Notes under the pieces: generated by a model | Seen by the model: only the letters and a program-made list of their open reading frames with translations | Told to the model about the DNA's origin: nothing | The model's database searches: none | Shown here: positions 51,543 to 59,982 of the stretch, piece after piece | How the letters are laid out: the number at the start of each line of letters is the position of its first letter | How positions within the stretch are numbered: the stretch's first letter is position 1 | Position numbers and translations under genes: made by a program | Assembly (NCBI GenBank): GCA_031549905.1 | Contig: JAVBPC010000027.1 | Coordinates: 34,185-98,184 of the forward strand | Reading direction: 5' to 3' | DNA: 64,000 nt | DNA from: Avichristensenella sp031549905 | GTDB lineage: Bacteria; Bacillota; Clostridia; Christensenellales; Aristaeellaceae

Positions 51543-54500
51543 AACCTGCACCAAATGCTCCCCTGCATCAAATTCATAGCGCGCCAGATTAACCGTCAGG
51601 CGGAGCGGCGCCTGGCATCTCACCGTCACCACCCCATCCTGATACCAAAGATCAATCATTTGGCCCTGGACGTACAGGTTTTCGACGCCGTGCGGTTCGG
51701 TCCGGCGAATCTGCCAGCGTATCTCACCCGCTTCCACTGTAATGCCCAGCACGCCTTCAATCGCCATCGCAATGGGGGCAACGCCGGAAAAACCGATGAA
51801 CTCGTTGCGCACCAGCTGCCCTCCAAGTCGGCCGGGCGCGATAACCGTGGGATCATAGCTCTCCCAGAAGGTGCCGGTATCAGCAAACACCTGCGCTACC
51901 GCCTGCACATGCCGATAGCTGAGCGAATGCGCCAGATCGGCAAGCCCGACATGCTGAAGCCCCAGCATCAGCATGTATTCGGTGATGCACCACACGCCGC
52001 CCCGCCAGTAATCCCCGCCCCGCCCCGCAAAATCGGGGTGCGCGGCAGTGAGGCTGCGGGTGCCCATGGGCGCGCAAAACGCCTTTTCATCCAGCAGCGG
52101 GGCGGTAAACCGCGAGAGCCGCTCTTTGGGCACCACGCCGGCTAGCAGCGCCCAGTATGCGCCGATATGCATCACGCCGGTAGGATGGCCGTGACGATCC
52201 GTATCCTCGTAGAAACCGTCCGCCTCGTTCCACATGCTGCCGTTGATGAGGGCGGCAAGCTGTTCGTACTCCTCCGTCAGTTCCCGGACGCCTGTTTGGG
52301 TCCCGCAAATTTGCGCTATTTGCAGCAGTATCCGGGCATTGAGGGCCTGCTGAGCCGTCGTATCGATAAAAACCAGATGGCCGTGATCAAACTCGCGGCT
52401 GTTCGGACCGCCCCGGGGCAGATTATCCATGCCGCAGCCCCAGCCGCTGGAGAAATACCCGCCGTTTTGCCAGGTGCGGTGCTTGCGCAGCCAGCGATGA
52501 TATGCCAGCAGGGGCGCATATACCCGGCGCAGCCGGTCGGCATCACCGCTATGCTGATAGTATTGCCACTCCGCCAGCGCCAGAATATTGGGGCCTGTGG
52601 AGGATGGATCGTGCTTATCAAACTGGTCATTCCCGGAATGAATATCAATCTGGCGGCAGATGAAGCCATCCGCGTGCTGTTTCGCGTAAAAATTATCCAG
52701 CATTTCGATAAACGGGAACAGATGAGAGGCGTACTTGCCAAACATCGTGACAAATGAAATGCCCCACATAAAGAACGCGTCGGCAAACTCCGTATACAAC
52801 AGGCGGCGCGGCAGCCCACTTTCGGCATCGGGACGCAGAATCTTTCCGCCCGCAATTTCAAACGCGCGCGCCATGGCCAGGCACGCATGGGGTTGGCCGC
52901 TCCAGTACAGACGGGGAACATTTTCGTGAAAGCCCCGCGGGTCCGGCAGCGCAGCGTCATCGGCAGGCATGCTCTGAAACGGGCTATCCATAAGCAACGG
53001 CGACGGTGCGCCTGTTTCAAAACGGTGCGTCTGCCGCAGCGCCTTGAGCACTTCATCCGAAACGCCAAAGTCCATACTGGCAGTCAGGCTTTTCAGCCGC
53101 TCGATCACCTGCGGAATATGGTAGGCAAATGCGGGTACCTCGCCGGTTTTGCACATTGGCGCGTCACGCAGGAACTCGCCATTGTATGCATAGCGGAAAT
53201 AGGCTTGCAACTGCTCATCGAAGAAGGGTTCATAGACCTGCGTTTTCCCATCCACTGTCACATAGACCCGGCTCATGGGGTTGATATCGCACACAACCCG
53301 CGTGTCGAACACCACGGGGTCTTCGCTTTCATCCGTCGTGAAAAAGCCGTTCGCGCCACGGCCATTGTACATCACATCAATGGATACATGGGCGCGAAAA
53401 CGGTCGTTGATGAACGTGGTGTTGCGTACATAGATGGGGTTGCCCACCGCCACATTGCCCGCGTCATCCCGCAGAATGCACAGCACATAGCCTTCCCCCG
53501 GCAAGGTGACATGGCAATCCGCCATGCCGTTTTCATCCGGCGCAATGCGTGCAAGCGTCTTCCCATTGACAACGACTTCAAACTCTTTCAGGTTTCCTTC
53601 ATAGCAGCGCCAGCCCTGCATATGCAGCGCATACGCACGGCCCACTTCATACGGCAGCACACTGCCGGGGCGCGCGCCATCCAGCGTCAAATCCAGCAGC
53701 GGGCCCGATGTGGCAAAGCAGTCCCCTGCCCGCACCGCGGCAGACACGTCATCAAGGCCAAGCCGATCACAGCGGGCGTAGGTGCGGAAGGGCTCGACCA
53801 GGCGCTTGCCGGACAGGTGGTCGGGGTCATCCCCGCAGGTGTCGGTTTCCGCAATGCCGGTCATGCGGTAGCCCGCATCCAGCAGCGCATACCAGACCCC
53901 GCGGTACCAGGGTTTATCCGCGCCATAGCCTTCCACCACAATGGCATCCACCATGCCCGTCAGCCCGTCAAATGCGCAGGTAGAAGCGATGTTGGTGACG
54001 AAGGATTCGTTGCGCTCCTGCCGCCACCAGCTGGTGGGGTGGGCAAAAAACGCAAAGCTGTTTTCATCCCGGAACATTTTCAGCGCGCGGGACGGCGGCA
54101 CATTGATGAACGGCGGCGGCTGGGTGCAGGGCACATGCCGGTCGCGCTCATAGGCGTGATACAGCGGGTCGCGGAATTCATCCACCGGGGGCGTTTCATC
54201 AAAATTGGCCAGCACGATATGCCCGTAGCGGTATTTGATAAATTCCCCGCCCGGGTCCACCAGGTAATCCGGCCGCGCCAGCCTGTCGAGCAGCGCACGG
54301 TAGTACTTTCTGTAGGTGCCGATGGGCGGGCAGTAGCTTTGATAGACATGCAGGTGGTTCTCACCGTCGTACGGCTCTCCGGCAAAATACACGTTCCAAT
54401 CCTCGCCCCGGGCGCGCACCGACATTTTCTCCAGGTCCATGACCGCATCCGCGCCCAGGCGCGCGCGGGAGATATGAGTATGCGCCTCAAACGCGTAAAA

Positions 54501-54752
54501 CCCCAGCAGCTTGGGGTCATGCACCCGCTCCAGCCGGTATTCTACCGTCTTATTTCCCACCACCGTAATTTCCCGCTTCAGCGGCCAGTATTGCTTGCCG
54601 CGCAGAATGATCAGGTTGTATACGCCGTCTTCCAGGGGAATATCGCCCGTTTCCCCGACATACGCGCGCCACACCCGCGTGCCGTTTTGATACACGCCCA
54701 CGTTGGCGCAACAGGGGGCGCCGTGCTCATCAAATAGCTTCACATGCAGCAT
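51540..54752 (-). CDS. PHP/CehA-like metallohydrolase domain fused to an (alpha/alpha)6 glycosidase-like domain
   Basis: This 1070-residue protein has no signal peptide and so is probably cytoplasmic. Residues 1-80 look like a small beta domain. Residues ~83-370 resemble CehA/McbA PHP metallohydrolases, with metal-ligand candidates in YAFEAHTHIS (His91, His93), FAHPTSWWR (His238), VVEGYG (Glu274) and GIAETDTCGDD (Asp304), and ATSGP at 347. A beta-sandwich follows to ~530. Residues ~640-1010 resemble the GH63/GH37-like barrel, with GWGCGMDNLPRGGPN (Asp776), DYWRGGVWCITEYMLML (Asp914) and TGTFWESYDP (Glu964). The acidic residues suggest an inverting glycosidase. It lies last in an ABC-transporter operon. 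Its stop codon comes from a MITE-like repeat, so its natural C-terminus may be lost. Confidence 0.75.
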   Translation of the reverse strand: MLHVKLFDEHGAPCCANVGVYQNGTRVWRAYVGETGDIPLEDGVYNLIILRGKQYWPLKREITVVGNKTVEYRLERVHDPKLLGFYAFEAHTHISRARLGADAVMDLEKMSVRARGEDWNVYFAGEPYDGENHLHVYQSYCPPIGTYRKYYRALLDRLARPDYLVDPGGEFIKYRYGHIVLANFDETPPVDEFRDPLYHAYERDRHVPCTQPPPFINVPPSRALKMFRDENSFAFFAHPTSWWRQERNESFVTNIASTCAFDGLTGMVDAIVVEGYGADKPWYRGVWYALLDAGYRMTGIAETDTCGDDPDHLSGKRLVEPFRTYARCDRLGLDDVSAAVRAGDCFATSGPLLDLTLDGARPGSVLPYEVGRAYALHMQGWRCYEGNLKEFEVVVNGKTLARIAPDENGMADCHVTLPGEGYVLCILRDDAGNVAVGNPIYVRNTTFINDRFRAHVSIDVMYNGRGANGFFTTDESEDPVVFDTRVVCDINPMSRVYVTVDGKTQVYEPFFDEQLQAYFRYAYNGEFLRDAPMCKTGEVPAFAYHIPQVIERLKSLTASMDFGVSDEVLKALRQTHRFETGAPSPLLMDSPFQSMPADDAALPDPRGFHENVPRLYWSGQPHACLAMARAFEIAGGKILRPDAESGLPRRLLYTEFADAFFMWGISFVTMFGKYASHLFPFIEMLDNFYAKQHADGFICRQIDIHSGNDQFDKHDPSSTGPNILALAEWQYYQHSGDADRLRRVYAPLLAYHRWLRKHRTWQNGGYFSSGWGCGMDNLPRGGPNSREFDHGHLVFIDTTAQQALNARILLQIAQICGTQTGVRELTEEYEQLAALINGSMWNEADGFYEDTDRHGHPTGVMHIGAYWALLAGVVPKERLSRFTAPLLDEKAFCAPMGTRSLTAAHPDFAGRGGDYWRGGVWCITEYMLMLGLQHVGLADLAHSLSYRHVQAVAQVFADTGTFWESYDPTVIAPGRLGGQLVRNEFIGFSGVAPIAMAIEGVLGITVEAGEIRWQIRRTEPHGVENLYVQGQMIDLWYQDGVVTVRCQAPLRLTVNLARYEFDAGEHLVQV

Positions 54753-54769
54753 AGCCGCCGGCCTCCTTC

Positions 54770-54805
54770 AAAGAAATGGGGCTGCCGCGCAGTTGCGACA
54801 GCCCC
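54770..54805 (-). terminator. Intercistronic hairpin between binding protein and fusion glycosidase
   Basis: On the minus strand GGGGCTG/CAGCCCC encloses a 14-nt loop and is followed by ATTTCTTT. It is probably a partial terminator or stabiliser that lets the binding protein be made in excess. Confidence 0.5.
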
Positions 54806-54817
54806 GGAATGTGTTGC

Positions 54818-56431
54818 CTATTCCCTGGTCAGGTACGCCTGGTAGTTGGCGTTCCAGAAATCCTCCAGCGCTTTAAGGCCCATGCCCTCCAGATCGGCGA
54901 TATACTTGGCAAACAGCTCTACGCACTTTTCCGCGCTGTCCGCCAGGATGGATTCGTACACTTCGTTGGAGAACGTCTTGTCAATGTTGCCCAGGCTGTA
55001 CAGCAGGTCATCGGACGCGTTCGCGTTCATGCCCGCAAAGAAGGTTGTGTCATAGTCGTAACCGATCAGGCGGCTTTGGCGCTCCATATCGCGCGCGCTG
55101 CCGGTGTTCGCGGGGTCATCCTTGAGCGCCATGTAGGTGCCCCAGGTGCTGACGCCCAAGGTTTGCGTAAAGATGTTGTTAAAGGTATCCGCACCGGATA
55201 CGTTGTAGTTGATGACTTCGGCCGCCGTCAGGCTCTTGTCGGCCAGGCGGTCCAGGTAGGTCTGGCTGAGCACGGGCTTGCCCTCGGCGTTAAACTCCCA
55301 GTTGATGCCTTCCAGGCCGTTGATGACCACAAAGTTGTTGTACGGGTCCGCCAGCGCGTTGATCAGGCTCATCGCGGCCTTAAGCTTTCCTTCATCGCCG
55401 GCCAGCTTGTCGGTGACCACCAGGTACCCGCCGCCCATACGGCTTTCCGATACCAGGTTGGGTTGCTGCCCCACTTCCGCCACGCTGATGGGGAAGTTCT
55501 GCCAGTAGCCGTTCTCAACGCCCAGCGCGTTCAGGTTGGGCACCTGGGAATTGACATAGTAGTGAATGCCAAAGTAGCTCTTGATTTGATCCCCGCCCAG
55601 CTTCTGGGGGGAGAAGGTGGTGCGGTCCATCGTGAATGCTTCGGGGTCCAGCAGCCCTTCGGTGTACACCTTGTTGTACCACGAAATGATCTCCTGCGCC
55701 CAGGGCGCGCGCACCCAATAGCTTAGCTGGTTGTTTTCATCGATGTAGTAGCGGCCGTTGTAGCCGCCCGCGCTTTGAATCAGCGTTTCCAGCATGTTTT
55801 GCCAGCCCTGCACAAAGCCGCCCAGCGGGTAATAGTCGTTGCCCTGAATGTTCTTGGGCTGCACTTCCTTCATTTTCACCAGCACATCGTATACATCATC
55901 CAGCGTTTTGATCTCCGGGCTGCCCAGCGCCTGCCACATATCCTCGCGCAGGTTGAACGTCCAGCCCGACCAGGTGGCGGGAATGACATCTTCCGAATAG
56001 CTGCTCTCGCCATAGCCAGACGGCAGGGAGTAGATGTGGCCGTCCTCACTGAACAGATACTTGTAGCTGTCGCCAAACGCGGCCTTGACATTAGGGGCGT
56101 ACTGCTCAATCAGGTCCTCCAGGGGCAGTGCAATGCCTTCGTTGATCATGGTGGTCATGATGTTGGCGTTGCTGTGGCGGATGAGGTCGGGGTACTCATT
56201 GCCCACCAGCAGCATGTTCAGCTTTTCATTCGCATCGCCGATGGGGATCTGAATATCCAGGTACACCCCGGATTTCTCCTGCAGGTAGGCGTGCATGGGG
56301 TTCTGGTCATTCAGCCGCGCGCTGTCGCCTGTAATGAACAGGGATAGCTTAACCGGCTCTTCCGCCGCCGCGATGCCGGTCAGCCCCGCGGCCATGACCA
56401 ACACCAGAAACAGGGCCAGGAATCTTTTCAT
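54818..56431 (-). CDS. Extracellular solute-binding protein, LipO/CUT1 type
   Basis: The 537-residue binding protein has a signal peptide (MKRFLALFLVLVMAAGLTGI, cleavage near AAA-EEP) without a lipobox Cys. The core includes VKLSLFITGDSARLNDQNPM, LLVGNEYPDLIRHS, ALPLEDLIEQYAPNVK, SLPSGYGESSYSEDVIPATW and FVVINGLEGINWEFN, typical of LipO-like proteins that bind oligosaccharides or oligouronides. GAGGAGG precedes the ATG at 56431, which is preferred over 56473. It is third in the LplB-YtcP-binding-protein-glycosidase operon on the minus strand. Confidence 0.92.
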   Translation of the reverse strand: MKRFLALFLVLVMAAGLTGIAAAEEPVKLSLFITGDSARLNDQNPMHAYLQEKSGVYLDIQIPIGDANEKLNMLLVGNEYPDLIRHSNANIMTTMINEGIALPLEDLIEQYAPNVKAAFGDSYKYLFSEDGHIYSLPSGYGESSYSEDVIPATWSGWTFNLREDMWQALGSPEIKTLDDVYDVLVKMKEVQPKNIQGNDYYPLGGFVQGWQNMLETLIQSAGGYNGRYYIDENNQLSYWVRAPWAQEIISWYNKVYTEGLLDPEAFTMDRTTFSPQKLGGDQIKSYFGIHYYVNSQVPNLNALGVENGYWQNFPISVAEVGQQPNLVSESRMGGGYLVVTDKLAGDEGKLKAAMSLINALADPYNNFVVINGLEGINWEFNAEGKPVLSQTYLDRLADKSLTAAEVINYNVSGADTFNNIFTQTLGVSTWGTYMALKDDPANTGSARDMERQSRLIGYDYDTTFFAGMNANASDDLLYSLGNIDKTFSNEVYESILADSAEKCVELFAKYIADLEGMGLKALEDFWNANYQAYLTRE

Positions 56432-56478
56432 GTGGAAAACCTCCTCATATTTCTGTGCGGCATCCGCCGCCAAATGCC

Positions 56479-57366
56479 TTACCCCTTCACCGCGCCCAGC
56501 ATAATGCCCTTGACAAAGTATTTCTGCAAAAATGGATACACCATGATGATGGGCAGGGTGGTGATCATAATGGTGGCGTTCTTGATGTTTTCCGGGGTGA
56601 TGGTCTGGGCGCTTTCGATCAGCTCGGCCGTATTCTTGGTGTTGGTGAACATGTTGGCCTGGGCCTCTTTGAGGATGTTGATCAGAATGCCCTGCAGCGT
56701 GATCAGGTGCTCTCCGGTGGTGTAGATGTAGGTATCATACCAGGTATTCCACTGCCCCACCGCCACGAACAATGTCACCGTGGCCAGCACGGGCTTTGCC
56801 ATGGGCAGCATGATGCGCGTGAACACCGTAAAGTTCCCCGCGCCGTCAATGCGCGCCGATTCCGAAACCGAAGCGGGCAGCTCTTCAAAATAGGCGCGCA
56901 TCAGCATCATGTTATACACGCCCAGCAGGTTTGGAATCACGTACACCAGGAAATTATCCAGCAGGCCTATATCCCGTATCAGCAGATACTTGGGCACCAA
57001 ACCGCCGCTGAAGTACATGGTAAACACAAACAGGAACATGAACACCCGCCGCCCCACCAGGTCGCGCTGCGCCAGAATATACGCAAGGCCCGCCGTGAAC
57101 ATCAGCGACAGGGGGGTGGTAACCACCGTGCGCAGCACCGAATAGAACAGCCCGGTCAGGATGTTGCTGCGCTCAAACACGGTTTTCATGGCGGAAAGGG
57201 AGAACTTGCGCGGCCAGATATGGATGCCGCCGCGCATGGCGTCTACGCCGTCATTGAAGGCCACCGCCATCACATTCAAAAAAGGATAGAGCACCAGCGC
57301 CATGAACAGCACCATGAACAGCGCATTCAAAACGGAAAATGCCTTTTCACCCCGGGTCATTTTCAT
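56479..57366 (-). CDS. Carbohydrate ABC transporter permease, YtcP type (CUT1)
   Basis: The 295-residue permease has six membrane segments and the family landmarks LFMVLFMALVLYPFLNVMAV, YFSGGLVPKYLLIRDIG, MMLMRAYFEELPASVSESAR (EAA-type loop) and the ending FLQKYFVKGIMLGAVKG. GGGAGGGG precedes the ATG. It lies 18 nt after the LplB-type gene and 47 nt before the binding protein. The importer probably takes up the product of extracellular polysaccharide cleavage for the intracellular fusion glycosidase. Confidence 0.93.
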   Translation of the reverse strand: MKMTRGEKAFSVLNALFMVLFMALVLYPFLNVMAVAFNDGVDAMRGGIHIWPRKFSLSAMKTVFERSNILTGLFYSVLRTVVTTPLSLMFTAGLAYILAQRDLVGRRVFMFLFVFTMYFSGGLVPKYLLIRDIGLLDNFLVYVIPNLLGVYNMMLMRAYFEELPASVSESARIDGAGNFTVFTRIMLPMAKPVLATVTLFVAVGQWNTWYDTYIYTTGEHLITLQGILINILKEAQANMFTNTKNTAELIESAQTITPENIKNATIMITTLPIIMVYPFLQKYFVKGIMLGAVKG

Positions 57367-57384
57367 CTGGAGCCCCTCCCTTCA

Positions 57385-58353
57385 TCAGAAAATGCTCATC
57401 TGAATTTTTTTCTTGGCAATGAAATTGGTAAGGCAGACCAGCACAAGCCCGCACACGCTTTTGAACAACCCCACCGCCGTGGAATAAGAAAAGTCCATTT
57501 TTTGCAGGCCGACTTTAAACACATAGGTGTCGATGACCTCAGCGGATTTATAGTTCATGGGGTTTTGCAGGAATAGCTGCTGTTCAAAACCAACGGACAG
57601 CAGATAGCCAAGCTGCATGATGAACAGCATCACAATGGTGGGCAGCAGGCACGGCAGCGTAATGCTGACCGCCTGACGCACGCGCCCCGCGCCATCCAGC
57701 ATGGCGGATTCATACATTTCGGGGTCCAGGCTTGTCATCGCGGACAGATAGATGATGCTGCTCCAGCCGATTTCCTTCCAGATGCCAAGCACCGTTATCA
57801 AACCCCAGAACATATCCGCCCGCCCCAGGAACAGGATGGGGCTTTGAATCAGGCCTAGCGACAGCAGTATCTGGTTGACAATGCCCGTGCTGGACAGCAT
57901 GGAATTGACCAGCCCCGTGATGACCACCCAGCTGATAAAGTGGGGCAGGTAGCTGACCGACTGCACCACCCGCTTGAACCGGTTGCCGCGTATTTCATTG
58001 AGCAGCAGCGCAAACAGGATGGGTGCGGGGAAACCTACCGCGATCTTGAGAAAACTCATGCCCAGGGTGTTGCGCATCACCATCGAAAAATCCGGCGAGG
58101 TAAAGAAATACTTGAACCACTTGTACCAGGGATCGGCCCAGGGGCTGCCCACAATGCCCTTGCGAATGGAGAAATTCTTAAAAGCCAGTACCACGCCGTA
58201 CATGGGGTAATACGAAAAAATGCCGATATACACCAAATAGACCAGCAGAACCGCCAGCAGCCACTTTTGCCTGTATAGCCGCCGATAGAGCGCCGTGCGG
58301 CGATGGCTGCGCAATGCCAGTTCGGGTTGGCTACGGCTGATCAACACACTCAC
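57385..58353 (-). CDS. Carbohydrate ABC transporter permease, LplB type (CUT1)
   Basis: The 322-residue permease has IFSYYPMYGVVLAFKNFSIR, FSMVMRNTLGMSFLKIAVGF, SVSYLPHFISWVVITGLVNSM, SLDPEMYESAMLDGAGRVRQ (EAA-type loop) and the family ending TNFIAKKKIQMSIF. It is the first gene of the second complete transporter operon. The start is GTG near 58353 with GAAGGGGCG upstream; another GTG two codons later is also possible. The ATPase is encoded elsewhere, as usual for this group. Confidence 0.92.
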   Translation of the reverse strand: MSVLISRSQPELALRSHRRTALYRRLYRQKWLLAVLLVYLVYIGIFSYYPMYGVVLAFKNFSIRKGIVGSPWADPWYKWFKYFFTSPDFSMVMRNTLGMSFLKIAVGFPAPILFALLLNEIRGNRFKRVVQSVSYLPHFISWVVITGLVNSMLSSTGIVNQILLSLGLIQSPILFLGRADMFWGLITVLGIWKEIGWSSIIYLSAMTSLDPEMYESAMLDGAGRVRQAVSITLPCLLPTIVMLFIMQLGYLLSVGFEQQLFLQNPMNYKSAEVIDTYVFKVGLQKMDFSYSTAVGLFKSVCGLVLVCLTNFIAKKKIQMSIF

Positions 58354-58566
58354 GCCCCTTCTTTTCCTTTAGCATACCGAAGTGATTGCGCGGCGGCAAC
58401 GGTCAATACTATCCAGCAGGATGCGATATTTTTGTGCTTTTGGGGAATCTCTCACTGCGTTTAGCTTGCAGGCCCCCCAAAGCGCCGGAAAAGCCGTTTC
58501 GCACTCCGGAATCTATCTCATATTTCACTTTTCAATCCGTCGGGCAGCGCAGCTTAGTCCTTCACC

Positions 58567-59679
58567 TTACGATGGAATCAGCGCGCCCTGATCGCGCAGC
58601 AGCGCTTGCAGCGCAGAAACATCCAGCGTGTGCAGCGTTTTGCCCGTATGAAGCGCCAGCGCGCAGGCCGCGCCTGCCGCCTGGCCCGTAACCGCGCAGG
58701 CGGGAATCGCCCGGGTAACATCCCACAGGTCATCGTCTACGGCAATGCAGCGCCCGGCGGTTATCAGGTTATCGCGCGATGCGGCGGGCAGCATGCGGTA
58801 GGGCAAGTCAAACACCGGGCCGGGCGTTTGCCAGTCGCCAATCTGGCCGATGGCATCTTCGAAGCGCCGCCCTTCCGCCGCCCGGCCCAGGGAAAAGCCG
58901 TTATTAAGCCGCCAGGTCTTTCGGAACTGCGGCAGCAGGCCAATCCACGCGGGATAATCCCCCTGTGCCAGGCGCGCATTCGCATGGGCGCGGATTTGCT
59001 GGCGCTCTGTCAACAGCAGCGCCGTCACATCTTCGCCCGTCATTGGCGCGCCCTTTTCGCCACCCGTGTGGGTAATCAGCTGCAAATGATCGCCTTGGAA
59101 TGCCATATACCAGCCGGATGCGCTGTGCGTGGTATGAACCGCTGTGCTCTCCCCCGCCATGCGGCACAGATCGGCGTCCCCGGTGGCATCCACAAACATG
59201 CGCGCCGCCAATCCCTGGCGTCCTGCCTTGCTTTCCACAATCACGCCTTGCAGCAGCCCTTCCGGCTGATGCAGCGCGCACACGCGCGTATCATACCGAA
59301 TGTCCACCCCATCCGCCAGCAACAGCTCTTCCAGCGCCAGCATCATCGGTGCGGGCTCGTAGGGGGCTTCCAGCCGGCCCTTCTCCGGCCAATCATAGGG
59401 GTAGCAATCCGGCCCATAGTAGTATGCCGCATGGAACAGCTCCTGCGCCAACCCGCCCGCCACCTGCCGTCCATGTCCATCGCACAGCGGCAAATAGACC
59501 ACCACCAGGCCCAGCGTAGCCAGGCCGCCCAGTGCGCAGGCGCGCTCCACCAGGCATACTGAAACGCCCCGGCGTGCCGCCGCCAGCGCCGCCGCAACGC
59601 CCGCGATGCCGCCGCCTGCAACGATTACATCATACGCCTGCGCCACCGGAATCTCTTTCGCGCTTTCCTTCCACAGCAT
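58567..59679 (-). CDS. FAD-dependent oxidoreductase
   Basis: The 370-residue flavoprotein starts with the FAD-binding Rossmann motif YDVIVAGGGIAGVAAALAAA and the strand VCLVERACALGGLATLGLV. It continues with ARMFVDATGDADLCRMAGES and ends with DNLITAGRCIAVDDDLWDVT and AVTGQAAGAACALAL, as in the FAD_oxidored (PF12831) group. These enzymes often sit in polysaccharide loci of anaerobes and may oxidise or reduce a sugar or an uronate; the substrate is unknown. GAGGTGAAG precedes the ATG. It is read toward the ABC operon but is separated from it by a 213-bp spacer in which nothing was recognised. Confidence 0.85.
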   Translation of the reverse strand: MLWKESAKEIPVAQAYDVIVAGGGIAGVAAALAAARRGVSVCLVERACALGGLATLGLVVVYLPLCDGHGRQVAGGLAQELFHAAYYYGPDCYPYDWPEKGRLEAPYEPAPMMLALEELLLADGVDIRYDTRVCALHQPEGLLQGVIVESKAGRQGLAARMFVDATGDADLCRMAGESTAVHTTHSASGWYMAFQGDHLQLITHTGGEKGAPMTGEDVTALLLTERQQIRAHANARLAQGDYPAWIGLLPQFRKTWRLNNGFSLGRAAEGRRFEDAIGQIGDWQTPGPVFDLPYRMLPAASRDNLITAGRCIAVDDDLWDVTRAIPACAVTGQAAGAACALALHTGKTLHTLDVSALQALLRDQGALIPS

Positions 59680-59878
59680 GCCGCTTCACCTCATGATGAG
59701 AACATAGCACACACGGCAATGCGGGGCAACGCGCAATGCCGCAGCGCGCACTCAAGGGTTTCTCTGCAATTACGCCGCAGAAAATAAGATAGTGGAGTTT
59801 GAGAGATATTTCGCACCTGCGTGCCGTTCGCTTTGAGGCCGGAAAACAGATGATCAGAATAAACTATAATTTTACAAA

Positions 59879-59905
59879 TTGGTTTGGTGTAAACCATGAT
59901 ATAAT
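59879..59905 (+). promoter_or_regulatory. Promoter and candidate operator in front of the yesN-type gene
   Basis: A perfect TATAAT (59900-59905) has a weak TTGGTT -35 box 15 bp upstream. The spacer overlaps an inverted repeat GGTTT-GGTGT-AAACC (59881-59895). This AT-rich spot is the divergent control region for the FAD enzyme and the two-component system; the rest of the 303-bp gap shows nothing recognisable. Confidence 0.55.
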
Positions 59906-59982
59906 GAAACCATTCCGCTCAGTCTGTTCATTGCCGTGGGCGGCACCGCCCGGTATACTGAAAGCGACGGGAGGTTGGGTAT

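Noticed and set aside
52887..54737. Open frame of 616 codons antisense to the fusion glycosidase
   Set aside because: It is a GC-rich shadow of the real gene; composition is low-complexity and no motif or ribosome site is present.
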